Of a stretch of 64,000 bases of DNA, positions 1 through 11,760 are shown one piece after another. Source of the stretch: Tanypteryx hageni (lineage: Eukaryota; Arthropoda; Insecta; Odonata; Petaluridae); NCBI GenBank assembly GCA_028673005.1, contig CM054113.1:210605504-210669503 (forward strand). Reading direction: 5' to 3'. Both the position numbers and the translations under genes were made by a program. Numbering within the stretch: the stretch's first letter is position 1; each line of letters begins with the position of its first letter. The notes beneath the pieces are model-generated. The model was not told the DNA's origin. It did no database searches and saw only the letters and a list, made by a program, of their open reading frames with translations.

Positions 1-818
1 TATCGTTCAAAAAGGATGACATGAAAGGAAAATAAGTTTAAGGAAAGCGTTTGAAAAAGGAAGACTTTACGTTTCAAAACTCAAAAACAGAACACCAGGT
101 CAGTCCTTACTGAGACAAAATTCAACCAGTTGCAACAGACAATCAGCATCATCTGCTCAAAAATTACTAAATAACCATCTTTGTTACGAAGTAAACATTG
201 ACAAATATTATAATGTTAGAATTACAATATTAGAATCGTTGGTAATAACCCTTATCGAGCTAAGACAGAGATTAAAAGAATGTGGTGCTGTAATCGTAGA
301 GAAAAAGGCAATAACGACAACAATTTATGAGAAATCCTATCTTAATAAATTATGGAAATGAATAAAATGTTTTGTAAAATTAGGTACTTAAAATAAGGCA
401 CAAATTCACTTACCGACGTACGTTCCCGACGAGACAAATGCAACGAGCAACAGCTGAAATAATACGGATAGGAAGAGCCTCAAATTCCCATACATGTCTG
501 GTGTTAAAGGAAGCACGACATACTCCAAGAGCCAATAAACTTATACTGAGACGATGTTCAGGTGAGTCTTCACCAAAAGTCACTTGACACTACCTCGGCC
601 TTCTGGGAGATTTTAATTTTCACCGTCGGATTCCTGAGTCGAAGCTATCTCGTTCAAAATCAAGTTGTTCTTCATGTGTTCGCCATTCCATTTATCAGAT
701 AATATACGGCGCCCCGCCCGCTTAATAAGAAATAATTACTTGATGGTCAATTCGTAGTTCAGGATAATTAATTTCCTTCCTGTTCGACTTCACCATTCTC
801 CGGAGACTGTTCGAGCGA
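1..818. repeat. Direct repeat, left copy (carries a first exon)
   Basis: This stretch reappears almost unchanged at 3143-4198. The left copy begins at or before base 1, so its true left limit is unknown. Homology ends sharply at 818 in this copy and 4198 in the other. The pair differs by scattered substitutions and one insertion/replacement in the right copy. The repeat contains a signal-peptide exon on the minus strand plus its putative promoter, so a regulatory/first-exon module was duplicated, not a whole gene. Confidence 0.9.
414..495 (-). CDS. Signal-peptide first exon of a protease-type gene (copy 1)
   Basis: On the minus strand an ATG at 495-493 opens 27 codons plus one base and ends at a consensus gtaagt donor. 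The peptide starts MYGNLRLFLSVLFQLLLVA, a short positive start followed by a hydrophobic core, so it is a secretion signal. The same exon, with the same length and phase, lies at 3777-3858 (identical) and at 27627-27708 (diverged), where it begins the SP-A serine-protease locus. By that comparison it is the first exon of another clip-protease paralogue whose later exons fall left of the window. A TCAGT initiator-like motif upstream (about 550) is kept in all three copies. Confidence 0.6.
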
Positions 819-1175
819 TGGAGATTGCTTTGAGGTGTCGTGAGGCATCTTCCAAGGACGACCTCTGCATAGCAAGGAGTTCCACCGACCTCGCCCTCCA
901 ATCACTTCCCCTCGCTCTCCCTTTTCCTCCATACGAAAATTTAGCCTTTTCTCGACCTGGGATTAACACACTATATAGGACTGATTACGTCACAGTTTTT
1001 CGTGTCGCTGTTGCATTTTACGGCCGATTTCCTCAACGTCTAATTTCCTTCTGCGTGACAACCAAATGCGTCATTCTGGACATGAGAGAGAAGACTTCCT
1101 TGAGCTCGAAGACAACTTAAGTTGAATAGATCGTATGCCATTCTCTTCCTTCCTAGTTATTTCCGTAATAGATTA
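819..1175. other. No recognisable gene
   Basis: The sequence lies between the end of the duplicated module and the SINE. A plus-strand 100-residue open frame (818-1120) has no recognisable domain or splice context. I see nothing else here. Confidence 0.4.
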
Positions 1176-1490
1176 TGTTTGAATGGAATTGCTGGCTAAT
1201 CAACCCCTTGAATTATTATAGCCATTACTCCATCCACAACGTACCCACACAGAAGGAAGGAGGGAAACCTGCCACATCGGCATTAGCCTACTCTTTACGA
1301 AGAGCAACAAGGGGGCCAACTGCTTAACGTCCCTTCCGAAGGACGGAGCGCTGACTTGCGCGGTCTCCTCATATCACACAAGTAGGGGACGGGACGATCC
1401 CAAGTTGAAAAATCCGACCTCCGCCGGATTCGAACCTGGGACCGATGCTTGGAAGGCCAACGCTGTAACCACTCCGCCACCGCCACTCCT
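1176..1490 (-). mobile_element. tRNA-derived SINE, full copy
   Basis: Read on the minus strand, the right end opens with a tRNA-like head: a box-A-like GTGGCGGAGTGG and a box B GGTTCGAATCC about 40 bases later. A conserved body follows, and the end near 1190 is shared with two other copies (43928-44197 and 47691-47734). Imperfect flanking duplications of about 16 bp (1160-1175 and 1491-1506, TTTCCGTAA core) mark target-primed insertion. It is not a tRNA gene: the 3' half is not tRNA-like and it recurs with a common tail. Confidence 0.8.
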
Positions 1491-1636
1491 TTTCCGTAAC
1501 AGAGTAGCCTTATGTTGAAATATATTGTTTTCTAATCTATGCCTGTATCCGCAAAAAAAAATCACAAATGAAGAATTCAGCGTTGTTTCTATAGCCACGC
1601 TGTTGATGAGAACTGTTTATGGATCTAAAAGATTGG

Positions 1637-1800
1637 TTTTTAGGCGTTCTTTACCAGCGAAGCGGTAGTAGCGGAACGCTTTATGGGCACGTCTCGTCCG
1701 TCCGTCCGTCCTTCCATCCGTCCTTCCACCCCTCTGTCGTAACTTTCATCTCCTAAACCGATGGACGGATTTTAATAAAATTAAGTAAGAGAGACCTTTA
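1637..1800. repeat. Degenerate dispersed repeat with CGTC-rich block
   Basis: A run of CGTCCGTCCGTCC units is followed by a phrase of the 'aaccgatggacggatttt' type. A related phrase follows a similar block at about 9460-9520. This is a common form of dispersed insect repeat. Its family is not identified and no ends were found. Confidence 0.4.
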
Positions 1801-2752
1801 TTAAAATGTATCGCCCAATTGTGATTTTAAACTGCATCCGTCAATTAGAACTTTCACTTTCCATAATTACTTTTATTAACTAATACTCGTATCTCGTTAA
1901 ATGGCATCCGTCAAGCAACAATTAAATACCATGTTCTCGAGAAAATCCCGAACGAAATATGTTTGTTTACATCAATCGCTAAGGTGGTTCTCTCGGCAAA
2001 CAACAATTAGAAATCCATGTTACGGCAATATTTCATGAAATGCTATTTATTAAATTAAAGAAGATTATGCATATGTAAGTTTCGTCTGATATTATATTAT
2101 ATGATTATTATATTAACTAGATTTCTTACTTTATATAGTTTTGGAATTTTAAATTGCGTTGTGTGCATTGCCAAAAAGTAAAAAGTTTAAGCGGAAAGGT
2201 GTAGATAAACGAATATATTTTCCTTAGAACTTTAGTTTCTTAATTAAACTTTTTATGGAGGCAATTGAAGGAGGGAAAATAACTTCGTTGCAATTAAATT
2301 GGTGCACGGTTGAGAATTATTAAGATTGTCGTTGCGAGTATGGAAATGCCTGCCTAATTTTTGAAAATATTTACTTGTGAGTACTATATGAGCATCTTTA
2401 AAACATGTACCCTACGAAGCATAACTCTATTTATTGTGGTGACCAGATTTACCTACGAAAAGGGAGGACAAATAACAGGACAAATTTTATGATCAAAAAG
2501 CCTGTAAAATATGGCTAATTTAATATTTATTACAATAATATGATGGTTTTATCGGAGTCCATGCTCTACAACAGGCTTGACGTTGATCATTAAAAAAATA
2601 TATTATGTTTACAAGACAAAAATGAATGGCTTTACTTCACTTTAGAAAAAATATTTCACCAACTTGGTAAATATTACCTTGATGGCTCAAACAATAGAAT
2701 ATTACCTCATCTTTTAAATCAGACTAACTCATGAGATTTACTCATCGTGATC
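1801..2752. other. AT-rich, no gene seen
   Basis: No exon with credible splice sites or domain was seen. A phrase near 2440-2480 (gtgaccagattta, then gaggacaaataac) resembles the subterminal sequence of the hAT element at 36611-40299 and may be an old fragment of that family. Confidence 0.3.
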
Positions 2753-3004
2753 TCAGAAATAAAATACTTTATATTCCATCTTATTCTCATGAAATAAACA
2801 GAGTATATTTTTTCTGTGATCATGAATAAAATAATACGTGCAATGCCCGGCGTTAACGCCACTACCTGATCTTTGAAAAACTAGTAATTTCTTATATTCA
2901 ATTGATGCTTCAAGACAAAATGTTGTATGGCTTTCTGCTCTCACTGTGGAACGAAACGAAATTGACAAAACGAACATCAGCAGCACAAGTGGCTTCCGAT
3001 TCAT
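2753..3004 (-). CDS. Possible small secreted protein or first exon (weak)
   Basis: A minus-strand frame of 83 codons starts with a convincing secretion-signal profile (MNRKPLVLLMFVLS, then an Ala-Glu junction near residue 24). The remaining 60 residues match no family I know. A GTGAGA within the signal region could be a splice donor, which would make this a first exon. Chance hydrophobic frames are common in AT-rich DNA, so confidence is low. Confidence 0.2.
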   Translation of the reverse strand: MNRKPLVLLMFVLSISFRSTVRAESHTTFCLEASIEYKKLLVFQRSGSGVNAGHCTYYFIHDHRKNILCLFHENKMEYKVFYF

Positions 3005-3495
3005 AAGCGGGAGAAGCTGCCCTACACGGCGGAGAGTAACATGATGTTTAACTATAGTTAACTAGTCGCGTGTAGAGACAGTCAGTCTACCAAAATCACA
3101 TTATACTAGTCTTCATTAGTAAAAGGAAGGATGAAAACAGGATATCGTTCAAAAAGGATGACATGAAAGGAAAATAAGTTTAAGGAAAGCGTTTGAAAAA
3201 GGAAGACTTTACGTTTCAAAACTCAAAAACAGAACACCAGGTCAGTCCTTACTGAGACAAAATTCAACCAGTTGCAACAGACAATCAGCATCATCTGCTC
3301 AAAAATTACTAAATAACCATCTTTGTTACGAAGTAAACATTGACAAATATTATAATGTTAGAATTACAATATTAGAATCGTTGGTAATAACCCTTATCGA
3401 GCTAAGACAGAGATTAAAAGAATGTGGTGCTGTAATCGTAGAGAAAAAGGCAATAACGACAACAATTTATGAGAAATCCTATCTTAATAAATTAT

Positions 3496-3735
3496 CTATG
3501 CTATGCCTGTGACATTCTACGGTGCGAGTGCCCTGCGACTCATACTCTCATCTACATCTACGTGGCACCCTGCAAGTCACCATTTAGGTGGATGGCAGGG
3601 AGTGCAGTGCACCAAAGGTCCCTAGTTTTCCTACGTTATCCTTTCCTATTATGTTCTCTTATCGTCCGTTTCTCTTATAATCTTCTACGTGTAAAGTATA
3701 TTGTTTAGCCATAGAAAGCTTATCACACGTTTGCA
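3496..3735. mobile_element. Insertion in right repeat copy; widespread insect repeat fragment
   Basis: About 240 bases are present only in the right copy of the duplication, so the insertion postdates it (or the left copy lost it). It contains the phrase catctacatctacgtggc, followed by text of the form ctgcaagtcac..ttaggtg..tggcaggga. This resembles a repeat I know to be abundant in many insect genomes. Family assignment is from memory and uncertain. Confidence 0.5.
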
Positions 3736-3776
3736 AATAAAATTAGGTACTTAAAATAAGGCACAAATTCACTTAC

Positions 3777-3858
3777 CGACGTACGTTCCCGACGAGACAA
3801 ATGCAACGAGCAACAGCTGAAATAATACGGATAGGAAGAGCCTCAAATTCCCATACAT
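3777..3858 (-). CDS. Signal-peptide first exon of a protease-type gene (copy 2)
   Basis: It is base-for-base identical in coding sequence to the exon at 414-495: ATG at 3858-3856, 82 coding bases, gtaagt donor, phase 1. No clip or protease exon lies between the two copies. This copy therefore acts as an alternative first exon for the same downstream gene, or is an unused duplicate. Confidence 0.55.
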
Positions 3859-4198
3859 GTCTGGTGTTAAAGGAAGCACGACATACTCCAAGAGCCAATA
3901 AACTTATACTGAGACGATGTTCAGGTGAGTCTTCACCCAAACTCACGTGACACTGCCTCGGCCTTCTGCTCACCGGGAGATTTTAATTTTCAGCGTCGTA
4001 TTCCTGAGTCGAAGCTATCTCGTTCAAAATCAAGTTGTTCTTCATGTGTTCGCCATTCCATTTATCAGATAAAATACGGCACTCCGCACGCTTAATAAGA
4101 AATAATTACTTGATAGTGAAATCTTAGTTCAGGATAATTAATTTCCTTCCTGTTCGACTTCACCATTCTCCGGAGACTGTTCGAGCGAAAACGTAAGA

Positions 4199-5201
4199 TC
4201 GCAATTCCACTGTATAAGAAACATAAAATACACCTGAAAATACGGGAATACACGCATATATCGCGAAAAAGAAAAACAAATTTCATTTAAGAGCCACGAA
4301 TGAAAGGAGAAAAACTTGCGGAGCAAAGTTTACAATTACGGTGGACTTATCGGAGAGCTTGTTGCTAGGTGAAACTCACGGAAGCGTGCTTGTAAATGCC
4401 TCTTCACTCCAGAAGTTGGCTGAGGGATGTTTTTTCTTGTGCTTGACGTGGTTAATTGAGATTTTCTTACAAATATGTCGTACGTACCCTGCACAGTAGA
4501 CTACTGCATACTTCGTAAATTTCTCGAGGGCGCTCAGTCGAACGATCTTGGAAGTCCTTGCAAACATAGGAATTCCGGCTGACTAAGGGATCCAGCTCTT
4601 GAATTGGCTTCATCTCATCAACTAAAGGGAAGACCAATTCTGTATTGTTTGTTGCAATTTGAAAAGTGATTAGTTTTTCAGTGTCTCTCATCTTCCGAAG
4701 CTGCTTTCATCCTTTCCAACTCGAATAGGTCTTCGTTTGATAATGCTTCACTGTGAGGGCTTTATACGTTGAACTATGCCCGTTATTATAACTCCCGCTT
4801 CATGATATCCATGAAAGTCAAAAATACTGTCTGAGAATATCATCCGCCGTACTACTATATTCATTCTTGAATGTTTGATTTAATTCCATTATTCTCCAAT
4901 ATTGTTAATTGTAAGCACGATGTCATATTTTGCCGTATTTCTGGAATGGTGGGTTTGACTTCTCCCCCCTTTTCCACGAATTGGCTGAGTTAACATTTTC
5001 TTTAAGTAGTACGCCTTGATCGTGTAGATAACGTCTTGATCCAAAGATTGGATTAAAGCTTTTTACTTATTCGCGAGAATATCGCTGTGGCGCCCGCCGA
5101 GGCTTGTTCAATTGTCTTTTGACTTATAGTGTTGAGCGTCCACAGGATCTAGTAAGTACTAATCTGAAAATGAATAATATTATAATACAAAATGTATATA
5201 T
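4199..5201. other. No recognisable gene
   Basis: Short minus-strand frames at 4092-4691 have no domain or convincing splice context. Nothing else recognised. Confidence 0.3.
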
Positions 5202-5472
5202 CAGTGGTGGTCAAACCGCGGCTTTTTTAAGTTAGAATGCGGCTCTTTCAAATTTACATTCAGAGGCTTGTCAACGTTTTCACTACAGAACAAAATGAGG
5301 TTTTGACTTGAGACGTGTTGGGGATACCTATGAGACATGCATTATATCTGAATTGCTTCGAATACAGGTTATGTTTTACTGTTCATAAATATATGAACAC
5401 ATTTTTTCATGCGGCTCTCGAACTTCTGACAATTATCGTATGCGGCTCCGAGAGTAAGTTTGGCCACCCCTG
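5202..5472. mobile_element. hAT-type MITE
   Basis: Ends are CAGTGGTGGTCAAACCGCGG on the left and, inverted on the right, CAGGGGTGGCCAAAC. Flanking 8-mers GTATATAT (5194-5201) and GTATATAA (5473-5480) match at seven of eight positions, the hAT target-duplication length. Repeats of a GCGGCTC word occur near both ends. The 74-codon frame inside is not a gene. Confidence 0.8.
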
Positions 5473-5480
5473 GTATATAA

Positions 5481-8400
5481 AAATGTATCTATGTACGCAT
5501 GTATTTATGTCAAAACAAGTATCGCATCTTAGTAAGTAAAGTCTTAAATTAATCTATTAATTTAATTCTTATTTATTGTTAAATTGAAATTTTGATATCT
5601 ATACTTTGTATTTTTAAGTTTAATAAAAAATTGTTTTTAAAAGTAAAAATAATATTCCTACTAACGATATTTTAAATAGATTATAAATGCACACATAGCT
5701 ACGAGCTGAGCTGTAAGTGCTGAGGGGAGGAGAGGAGGGGTAAAAATATTGGAACTCGCCGCTTTCGCTTTTAAGTCAAAGACGCCCTTACCAGCATAAA
5801 AGTTGGGAACCCACGGTCTTCATCAATTTAGCAAGAGCAGAAATTAAACGCTGAGATTTATTTATTTTTTATTTATTCAATAATATTTCATATTCAGCAC
5901 ACAAGACGCCAATTTACAGTGAAATCTATAACACGATAAACACAAACATCCATGAGGAATTTTTAAAATTATTCCTACTGCAGAAAATTGAAATGAGGTA
6001 CATACATAGATAACTAGAGAGTGTCGGAAGCACTTACAAAAAATGATAATAATTATTTATAATAACTCCACTAGGCCCTTGATTAAGCGATGTACACCGT
6101 TATCTATCCAACTGAAAATGACTTTGTAAAAAGAACCGTTTCTCTTCACATTCATATATACGTTCTCAAAATATGATCCTCTGATATCACAAAAAACGGC
6201 TATCGTGTAAAAAGTTTTATTATGTATTTTGTTTTTGATCGTCCGTGGCGTAGTATACAGTAAGGGGACAGAAATTTGTGAACGTAGTATGCATTTCACT
6301 TAAAAGTAACGGGTGTTCGATTGATGATGCAACGGGTGCGGCAATTCAGCCCGGTTTGCTTTAGGTGGGAGGCCGGGCGTCTGGAGCCGCAATTCATTCC
6401 TCAAAGAGCCGCTTCGAAGCCACGGGTTGCCGTCCCCTGGTATAGGGTACCACCCGGAATGGAAGCATTGCTGTAACGAATCATATCGAGAAACAGTAGA
6501 AGGCAATTTATTCTTCTCAATTTTCGAAAAATGTCAGCTTACTCGGAAACAGCCTAATGAACTGAATACCGTTCAGTGACATTATAATATACTGACTTTT
6601 ACGCCCGGTTTACCTCAAACTCTCCCGGCTCCAGCAGATTCACCATTTATTCCTACGAATCAATCACGGCGTAAATACGAATTAGTGTTATATTAATGTG
6701 ACCAGACGTACCCCTTATGAGTGTATAGTGCTCCTTTCAGCGACTTCAGCTTGGCTGATCCGGTCCAAATATGCTATTATGGTTTTATTTATAATGTGTA
6801 CATGTGTACATTATAAATATTTAATTTGATCAAAATGGATGTGGACAGTTCAACACAAATTCTTATAAAAAGAATTGTTTTATTACTTGTATTGTGGCAG
6901 TCCTACTTTCTATTTATATACTCAAAATTTTGATTTTGTTTTTCTTCGTTGCACACCTCCTTCATACAAACTTTCGTTGAAATTGGTTGTCAATTCCTTC
7001 CCTGATATATGCGTACGGACGGACATCATGAAGATAATAGTGCTTTTCAGCATTGAAGAAAAGCACTAAAAATGTATTCGGATAGAGTATATCGTTTACC
7101 ACATGAAAGACCGCGAGGCCACATAATTACGACTTGTTTCGGGTTTAATGATCGAAGAACCGCCAAATCTTTCGATACCGTATTATACGAATTTCCCATA
7201 AAGAACGCCTTCAAAATCTTTGTGTATTGCCTTTATGGAGTATACTTTTCCATATTGTTATTCTCTTTTTACAACAGTTTCAGTATTAGCATTATTGTGT
7301 TTCCGTTGTTGTGTCTCGGAATTTTAATTTAAACCTACCGTTTTATATTGAAGCGTTGAAGACCGCATTTTTCGAGTCTGCGTTTACACTTTTATTCAAT
7401 TAACCCCTTTGCCCACGTGACGTGACGACGTAATACATATTACGTTCTCGATGCTTGTCCAAGGTTTTTAACTGTCCCTGCTATAATATTCCGTTCAGAA
7501 CCGTATGTAATAAGCATTACTGGTTGCGAAAGAGGAAACATTGCAACCTAAAAATAAACTGATGTGAGCAACACATGACTTTCTCCATATTTATATGGCA
7601 AATTACATGTTGTTACCTCTGTGATCGTTGTCAATATTTACTTCCGGTTGACAATTAAGAAAAGAAAAAGGAGCGTTACACTGGCGTAACTAAGCGTCAA
7701 TTGTTAACAGTAGTCTTCGGCAGGTGGCGTAGTGGTGGCAGCTAAAAATATAAGATATCTCTTAAACAATGCATTATATGGAAAAATATATCAAACAAAG
7801 CTTGTAAAAAATAAACTTTCCTACAACTTTTATTCTATTACATTTTTACATTTATCAAATTTTAAAGCAAATATTTCAAAATAACGGATAAGTGACAAGA
7901 GTAAACACCCACTTCTGGTCAATTTATTTTTACCAAAAACTAATCCGATTTTCTAACTTTTATAAAAATGTTAAATATAAAATTTTGCGTTGACCTGATT
8001 AATAGTTTTTGAGTTAGAGCGCCCACAGAAATCTATCTCATACAGACAGACACATCATCGAGAAAATAGTTAAAACGTGTTCAGAGGACCTTAAAACATG
8101 TATTTCCGTTGAAATCTCGAAAGTTAGAGGCTGTAAAACTGTCCTTCTGATAGTCTTCTATTACTGGTTTGTTAATTAAATGTTAATATATGACTAATTA
8201 TTGGCTATCGCCGCATTTTTTACAGTAACGCACCATATCAAAACTAAAGCGGGAACAAGGTTTGTGATCATTAATATATTATATTTCTCGAAGTTATATT
8301 TTTATATCATTATATATACTATTTATTTTTCTTTTAATATAACGTGTTAAAGTGCACTAATGTAATCACTGCCTCTCCGTCTGACTGTGGACAATCAATT

Positions 8401-8690
8401 TTTTTTTTGTTTCAAGACACTTGGAAAATTCTTTTTGAATTAGATAGCTCTTACTAATCTATTACTCTCGAAACGAATTAGGTAAATCAATATTTTAAAA
8501 ACTGTAGAGTTGTTTAAATGATAGCTACACATTTTTTTAAACTGGCTTTTTCTAAAAGCAGATTGGATGTCGTTTAATTTTTTGCTTACATGGTGTTAAT
8601 GGCTCAACAGGAACAACAGTTGAATACAATACTAAAATTAAATTGTATACTACATGTTCGGTAACCATAAATCATTTAAAAAATTAAACA
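5481..8690. other. Gene-poor intergenic DNA with TE scraps
   Basis: A lone hAT-like terminus (GGGTTGCCGTCCCCTG) ends near 6440, preceded by GC-richer sequence from 6300, but its partner end was not found. A box-A-like word (GGCGTAGTGGTGGC) at about 7725 lacks a box B. The 86-codon frame at 7072-7332 has hydrophobic segments but no recognised domain. No other gene evidence. Confidence 0.3.
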
Positions 8691-8699
8691 TTCATAAAA

Positions 8700-8817
8700 G
8701 TAAATAATTCTTCGGTTGGCGTAGAGTCGTGGTGATCGTCTTTGTTGTAAATTATTACGCTCAATGCAAAAAGCCCGTTTGGGCTGTTTATGGACTATTC
8801 AGAATAAATAAATAAAT
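8700..8817 (+). mobile_element. SINE tail fragment with (AAAT)n end
   Basis: The segment ends in gaataaataaataaatg. It contains a 'gcccgtttgggctgttta' stem similar to the tail of the SINE at about 58200-58370 (gccgtttacggctgttta). It looks like a 5'-truncated copy of that tRNA-derived SINE family. Confidence 0.45.
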
Positions 8818-8843
8818 GTATGAGAATGGATTTTTCCTTCTTA

Positions 8844-8849
8844 TTTATT
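8844..8849 (-). promoter_or_regulatory. Candidate poly(A) signal of SP-A
   Basis: AATAAA on the minus strand, about 75 bases past the SP-A stop codon. Position fits, but the motif is common in AT-rich DNA. Confidence 0.35.
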
Positions 8850-8923
8850 ATATTGCGAATCGTTATCATACGGACGCTTTCCGCCTTTGGGTTTTCTTTG
8901 AGAGGACACAAAGTTTAAATGAT

Positions 8924-9088
8924 TCACGGCCAGACGATGCTTTCGATCCATGGAACGTATTCAAACACTCGCATGTAGACATGAGGATAATTCCTCACAT
9001 CGCACAATATGCCGAAAGATGAGATTCCCCAAATTTCGTACATGCAGGTCTCTTTGATTGGAACCTGCAGAGGGCCACCCGATGAAAT
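8924..9088 (-). pseudogene. SP-A last exon, altered GDSGGP motif
   Basis: The acceptor is atttcag at 9091-9089 and the stop TGA is at 8926-8924: 55 codons, the same length as the SP-B last exon. The motif reads ISSGGP where SP-B has GDSGGP, so Ser195 stays but Gly193 and Asp194 are gone. The terminal helix VPWIESIVWP is kept and identical to SP-B. It is separated from the previous exon by the transposon nest. Confidence 0.8.
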
Positions 9089-9319
9089 CTGAAATTCGAC
9101 GAGAATTAATTATTGTTATTTATTGGAACATTTTTACGTAGTCTGCATAATATTAACTTAATTTTGTAGCACCAATCAAGAAATCATTTGTAGTATTATA
9201 ACTAACAACCTTAAAATAATTTCACTCAAATAAACAATATTTAAAACATTCTCTTCCGTTTAACACGCTTTTTTATTAATTTTTAATTAATTAAATTTTA
9301 ATTAATTAATGAATTTCAA

Positions 9320-9620
9320 TTAAAGCACCTGTCCGGCAAATGGGGAGACCCGGGTTCGATTCCCGGTCAAGTACAGGATTTTTTCTCCTTCTCAAAGTTC
9401 AAATTTCAATTTTTTGTCTATTTCCCATGATGGAAATAGGCTTATAGTTTTATCGTTGTGTCTGTCTGCCCGTCTCCCTATTAACTTTTGAACCAATAGA
9501 CCGATTTTCATGAAACTTGGTTAAAATCTCTTGCTACATGGGTCGAGCTGCCGAGGATAGTTTTTGATGCGAATATTGAAGTCCCGGGTTCGATTCCAGG
9601 AACTATCCTTTCCATTTGAT
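9320..9620. mobile_element. tRNA-like repeat fragments
   Basis: Two box-B-like words occur: GGTTCGATTCCCGG at about 9352 and GGTTCGATTCCAGG at about 9587. Between them lies a dispersed-repeat phrase with ctgtctgcccgtctccc and 'gaccgattttcatgaaacttgg'. They look like degraded SINE pieces within the SP-A last intron, not tRNA genes: no cloverleaf 5' halves are present. Confidence 0.5.
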
Positions 9621-9887
9621 TTACATGGGAAATCTGAAATCCATCGTGCAGGGTAATTTTCTCTTGCACATTAAAATATGTATCTTAGAATTGTAGTATC
9701 GGAGCGAGTTTTGTACTATTTTGTACTAACTATTCTTTGAAGAAAGGAATGAAAATTCTAATTTTTATCATAGAATTTCGCTTATCGATTGTATTTCTTA
9801 GAATTTCGCGTAAATACTGGCGATTTTGCAGTTTTTATCACTCATTACGAGAGTGTTGCCATAACAACAACTATTGTTGGACTCTGA

Positions 9888-11313
9888 TTCGGTATCATTA
9901 TATATAGACGTTCCTTACAGAGGAGGATATAACATACTAGTAGAAGGTGCTTGCATACTGCAAGCATATTATCTCACCTTGAAAAATCATTCATTTCTCA
10001 GACAGATATTTCATCATGAGAAATATTTCTTTAATTCTAAAGATTTCTCCTCTGGACAGGTTTTCGTTTTTTCATTATGGAAAAATAATGGAGTAAAACT
10101 ATCGCTAATTTTTGCAATTTTAGGAATATTATACTTTTCCCAAATTGAGTTAATAATGCCACACATTTCTGCTAAATTTCAAATTTTTAGTAAAATTAAA
10201 AGTGAAATAACTTTATCAAATTGTTAAAATTTAAATAATTTTTAACGACCAAAATAACAATTTTATGGATAAATTGAAATGTTTATTCGTTTACATAGGC
10301 AAACCTCTAAATAATTTAAAAGTTTCAGCTCCCTAACTTTCTTTAAACTTTAAGAATTTTTAACTGCCTAACAAAATAAAATATCAAAATTTGTATAATC
10401 ACTATTTCTTTTTTTTTTAAATCCTAACACTAAAAATAATTTCAGCTACGTAGCACATTTGAAAATACAAAAACCTTGAAAATTTGTTTAAACAATTGGA
10501 AGTGCCTAAACATTAGTATCCTTCTATATGTATGATACTCCTCCTCTGTAAGAAACGTCGATAAATAATGGTAACAGGAGGATACTAATGTTTAGGTACT
10601 TCCAGTTGAGCTGGAGATTCGAAATTTTTTTCTTAGGTAGTATTTTGTGCAAAAACGACTATAAAAAACGAAAATCTTGAAATAGTGCAACAATGCGGCC
10701 GCTAAAAATTTGCAATTTTTTAAACAAATTTTCAAGGTTTTTGTATTTTCAAATGTGCTACGGAGCTGAAATTTTTTTTAGTGGTAGTATTTGTAAAAAA
10801 ACGAAATAATGATTATAAAAATTTTGATATTTTAATTTTTTTGGCAGTTATAAATTCTTAAAATTTCAACACACAGGTAAATTTTTAGATATTATGTGGC
10901 AGGTTAGAGAGCTGAAAATTTCGAGTTATTTAGAATTTAGTCTATATAACGGAATAAACATTTCAGTGTATCCATGGAATTCTTATTGCGGCCGTTAAAA
11001 ATTATTTAAATTTAAAAAATTAGATAAATGTTATTTCACTTCTAAATGATCTATAAATTTCAAATTTGGCAAAAATGTTTAGCATTATTAACACAATGTG
11101 GAAAAAGTATAGTATTCCTAAAATTTTAAAAATTAGTGATTGTTTTACTCCATTATTGTTCCATAAGGAAAAAACGAAAATCGGTCCCGGGGAGAAATCT
11201 TTTGAATTAAAGAAATATTTACCATGATGAAATATCTCTCTGAAAAATGAATGTTTTTTCAAGGCTAGATGAAATGCTTGCAGTATGCAGGCACCTTCTA
11301 CTAGTATTCTAAT
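9888..11313. repeat. Head-to-head copies of one ~0.7-kb repeat (foldback)
   Basis: The left unit (about 9888-10575) and right unit (about 10576-11313, inverted) match over most of their length with roughly 85-90% identity by eye. Both contain atactagtagaaggtgc at the outer end and 'actaatgtttaggtactt' at the inner end. The left unit has its own inverted termini around CTTACAGAGGAGGA (9922 and 10543). Parallel open frames at 9874-10227 (+) and 11020-11355 (-) simply reflect the inverted copies. Family unknown. Confidence 0.75.
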
Positions 11314-11760
11314 ATGTACACGCGTTATTTTTGTCGCATAAATACGCGTGATCAATTTAATATTCCGTTCGAATGTATTTGTAGTATTTTATAACGCTAC
11401 ATTGTGAAATTTGGGAAGACAAAGAGCTACATATCTGCGATGAATTTAAAGCTATTAAAACCAATATAAGTATTAAATAAATGATTAAATGGAAAGTAGA
11501 CATCATAAGTTCTGTTTCGATCATCTTGTTAGACATTAAAAACCTCCAATTTAGTCAACAAAAACATTAAAGAGATCATTTTATTTATCTATTGCTCATT
11601 TAATTTCTCACGTTAACCAATTTAAATTATGCATTCATGAAAGAAGGAAAAGAATTAGTTTTAATTTATTACCCCGGACTTATTAATATCAAAATTTGTT
11701 TATAAAGTTAGAGTAACGAAGACTGATTGCTAAGTTGAAACTTCTAAAGAAATATATATG
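11314..11760. other. Intronic sequence, nothing recognised
   Basis: AT-rich SP-A intron sequence between the foldback and the mariner-like element. No exon, terminal repeat or tandem array seen. Confidence 0.3.

Larger units (their letters stand above)
3143..4198. repeat. Direct repeat, right copy
   Basis: This is the second copy of the module at 1-818. It matches from its first base, apart from a block at about 3496-3735 that replaces about 22 bases of the left copy, and small changes near 3940-3980 and 4080-4120. The offset between copies is 3142 bases at the left end. Confidence 0.9.

Noticed and set aside
1410..1490. tRNA gene on the minus strand (box A and box B present)
   Set aside because: It is the head of a SINE with a shared body, tail and flanking duplications. 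The acceptor stem is not formed.
9874..10227. 117-codon plus frame resembling the 111-codon minus frame at 11020-11355
   Set aside because: The similarity comes from the two inverted copies of one repeat. No start context, domain or splice logic supports a gene.
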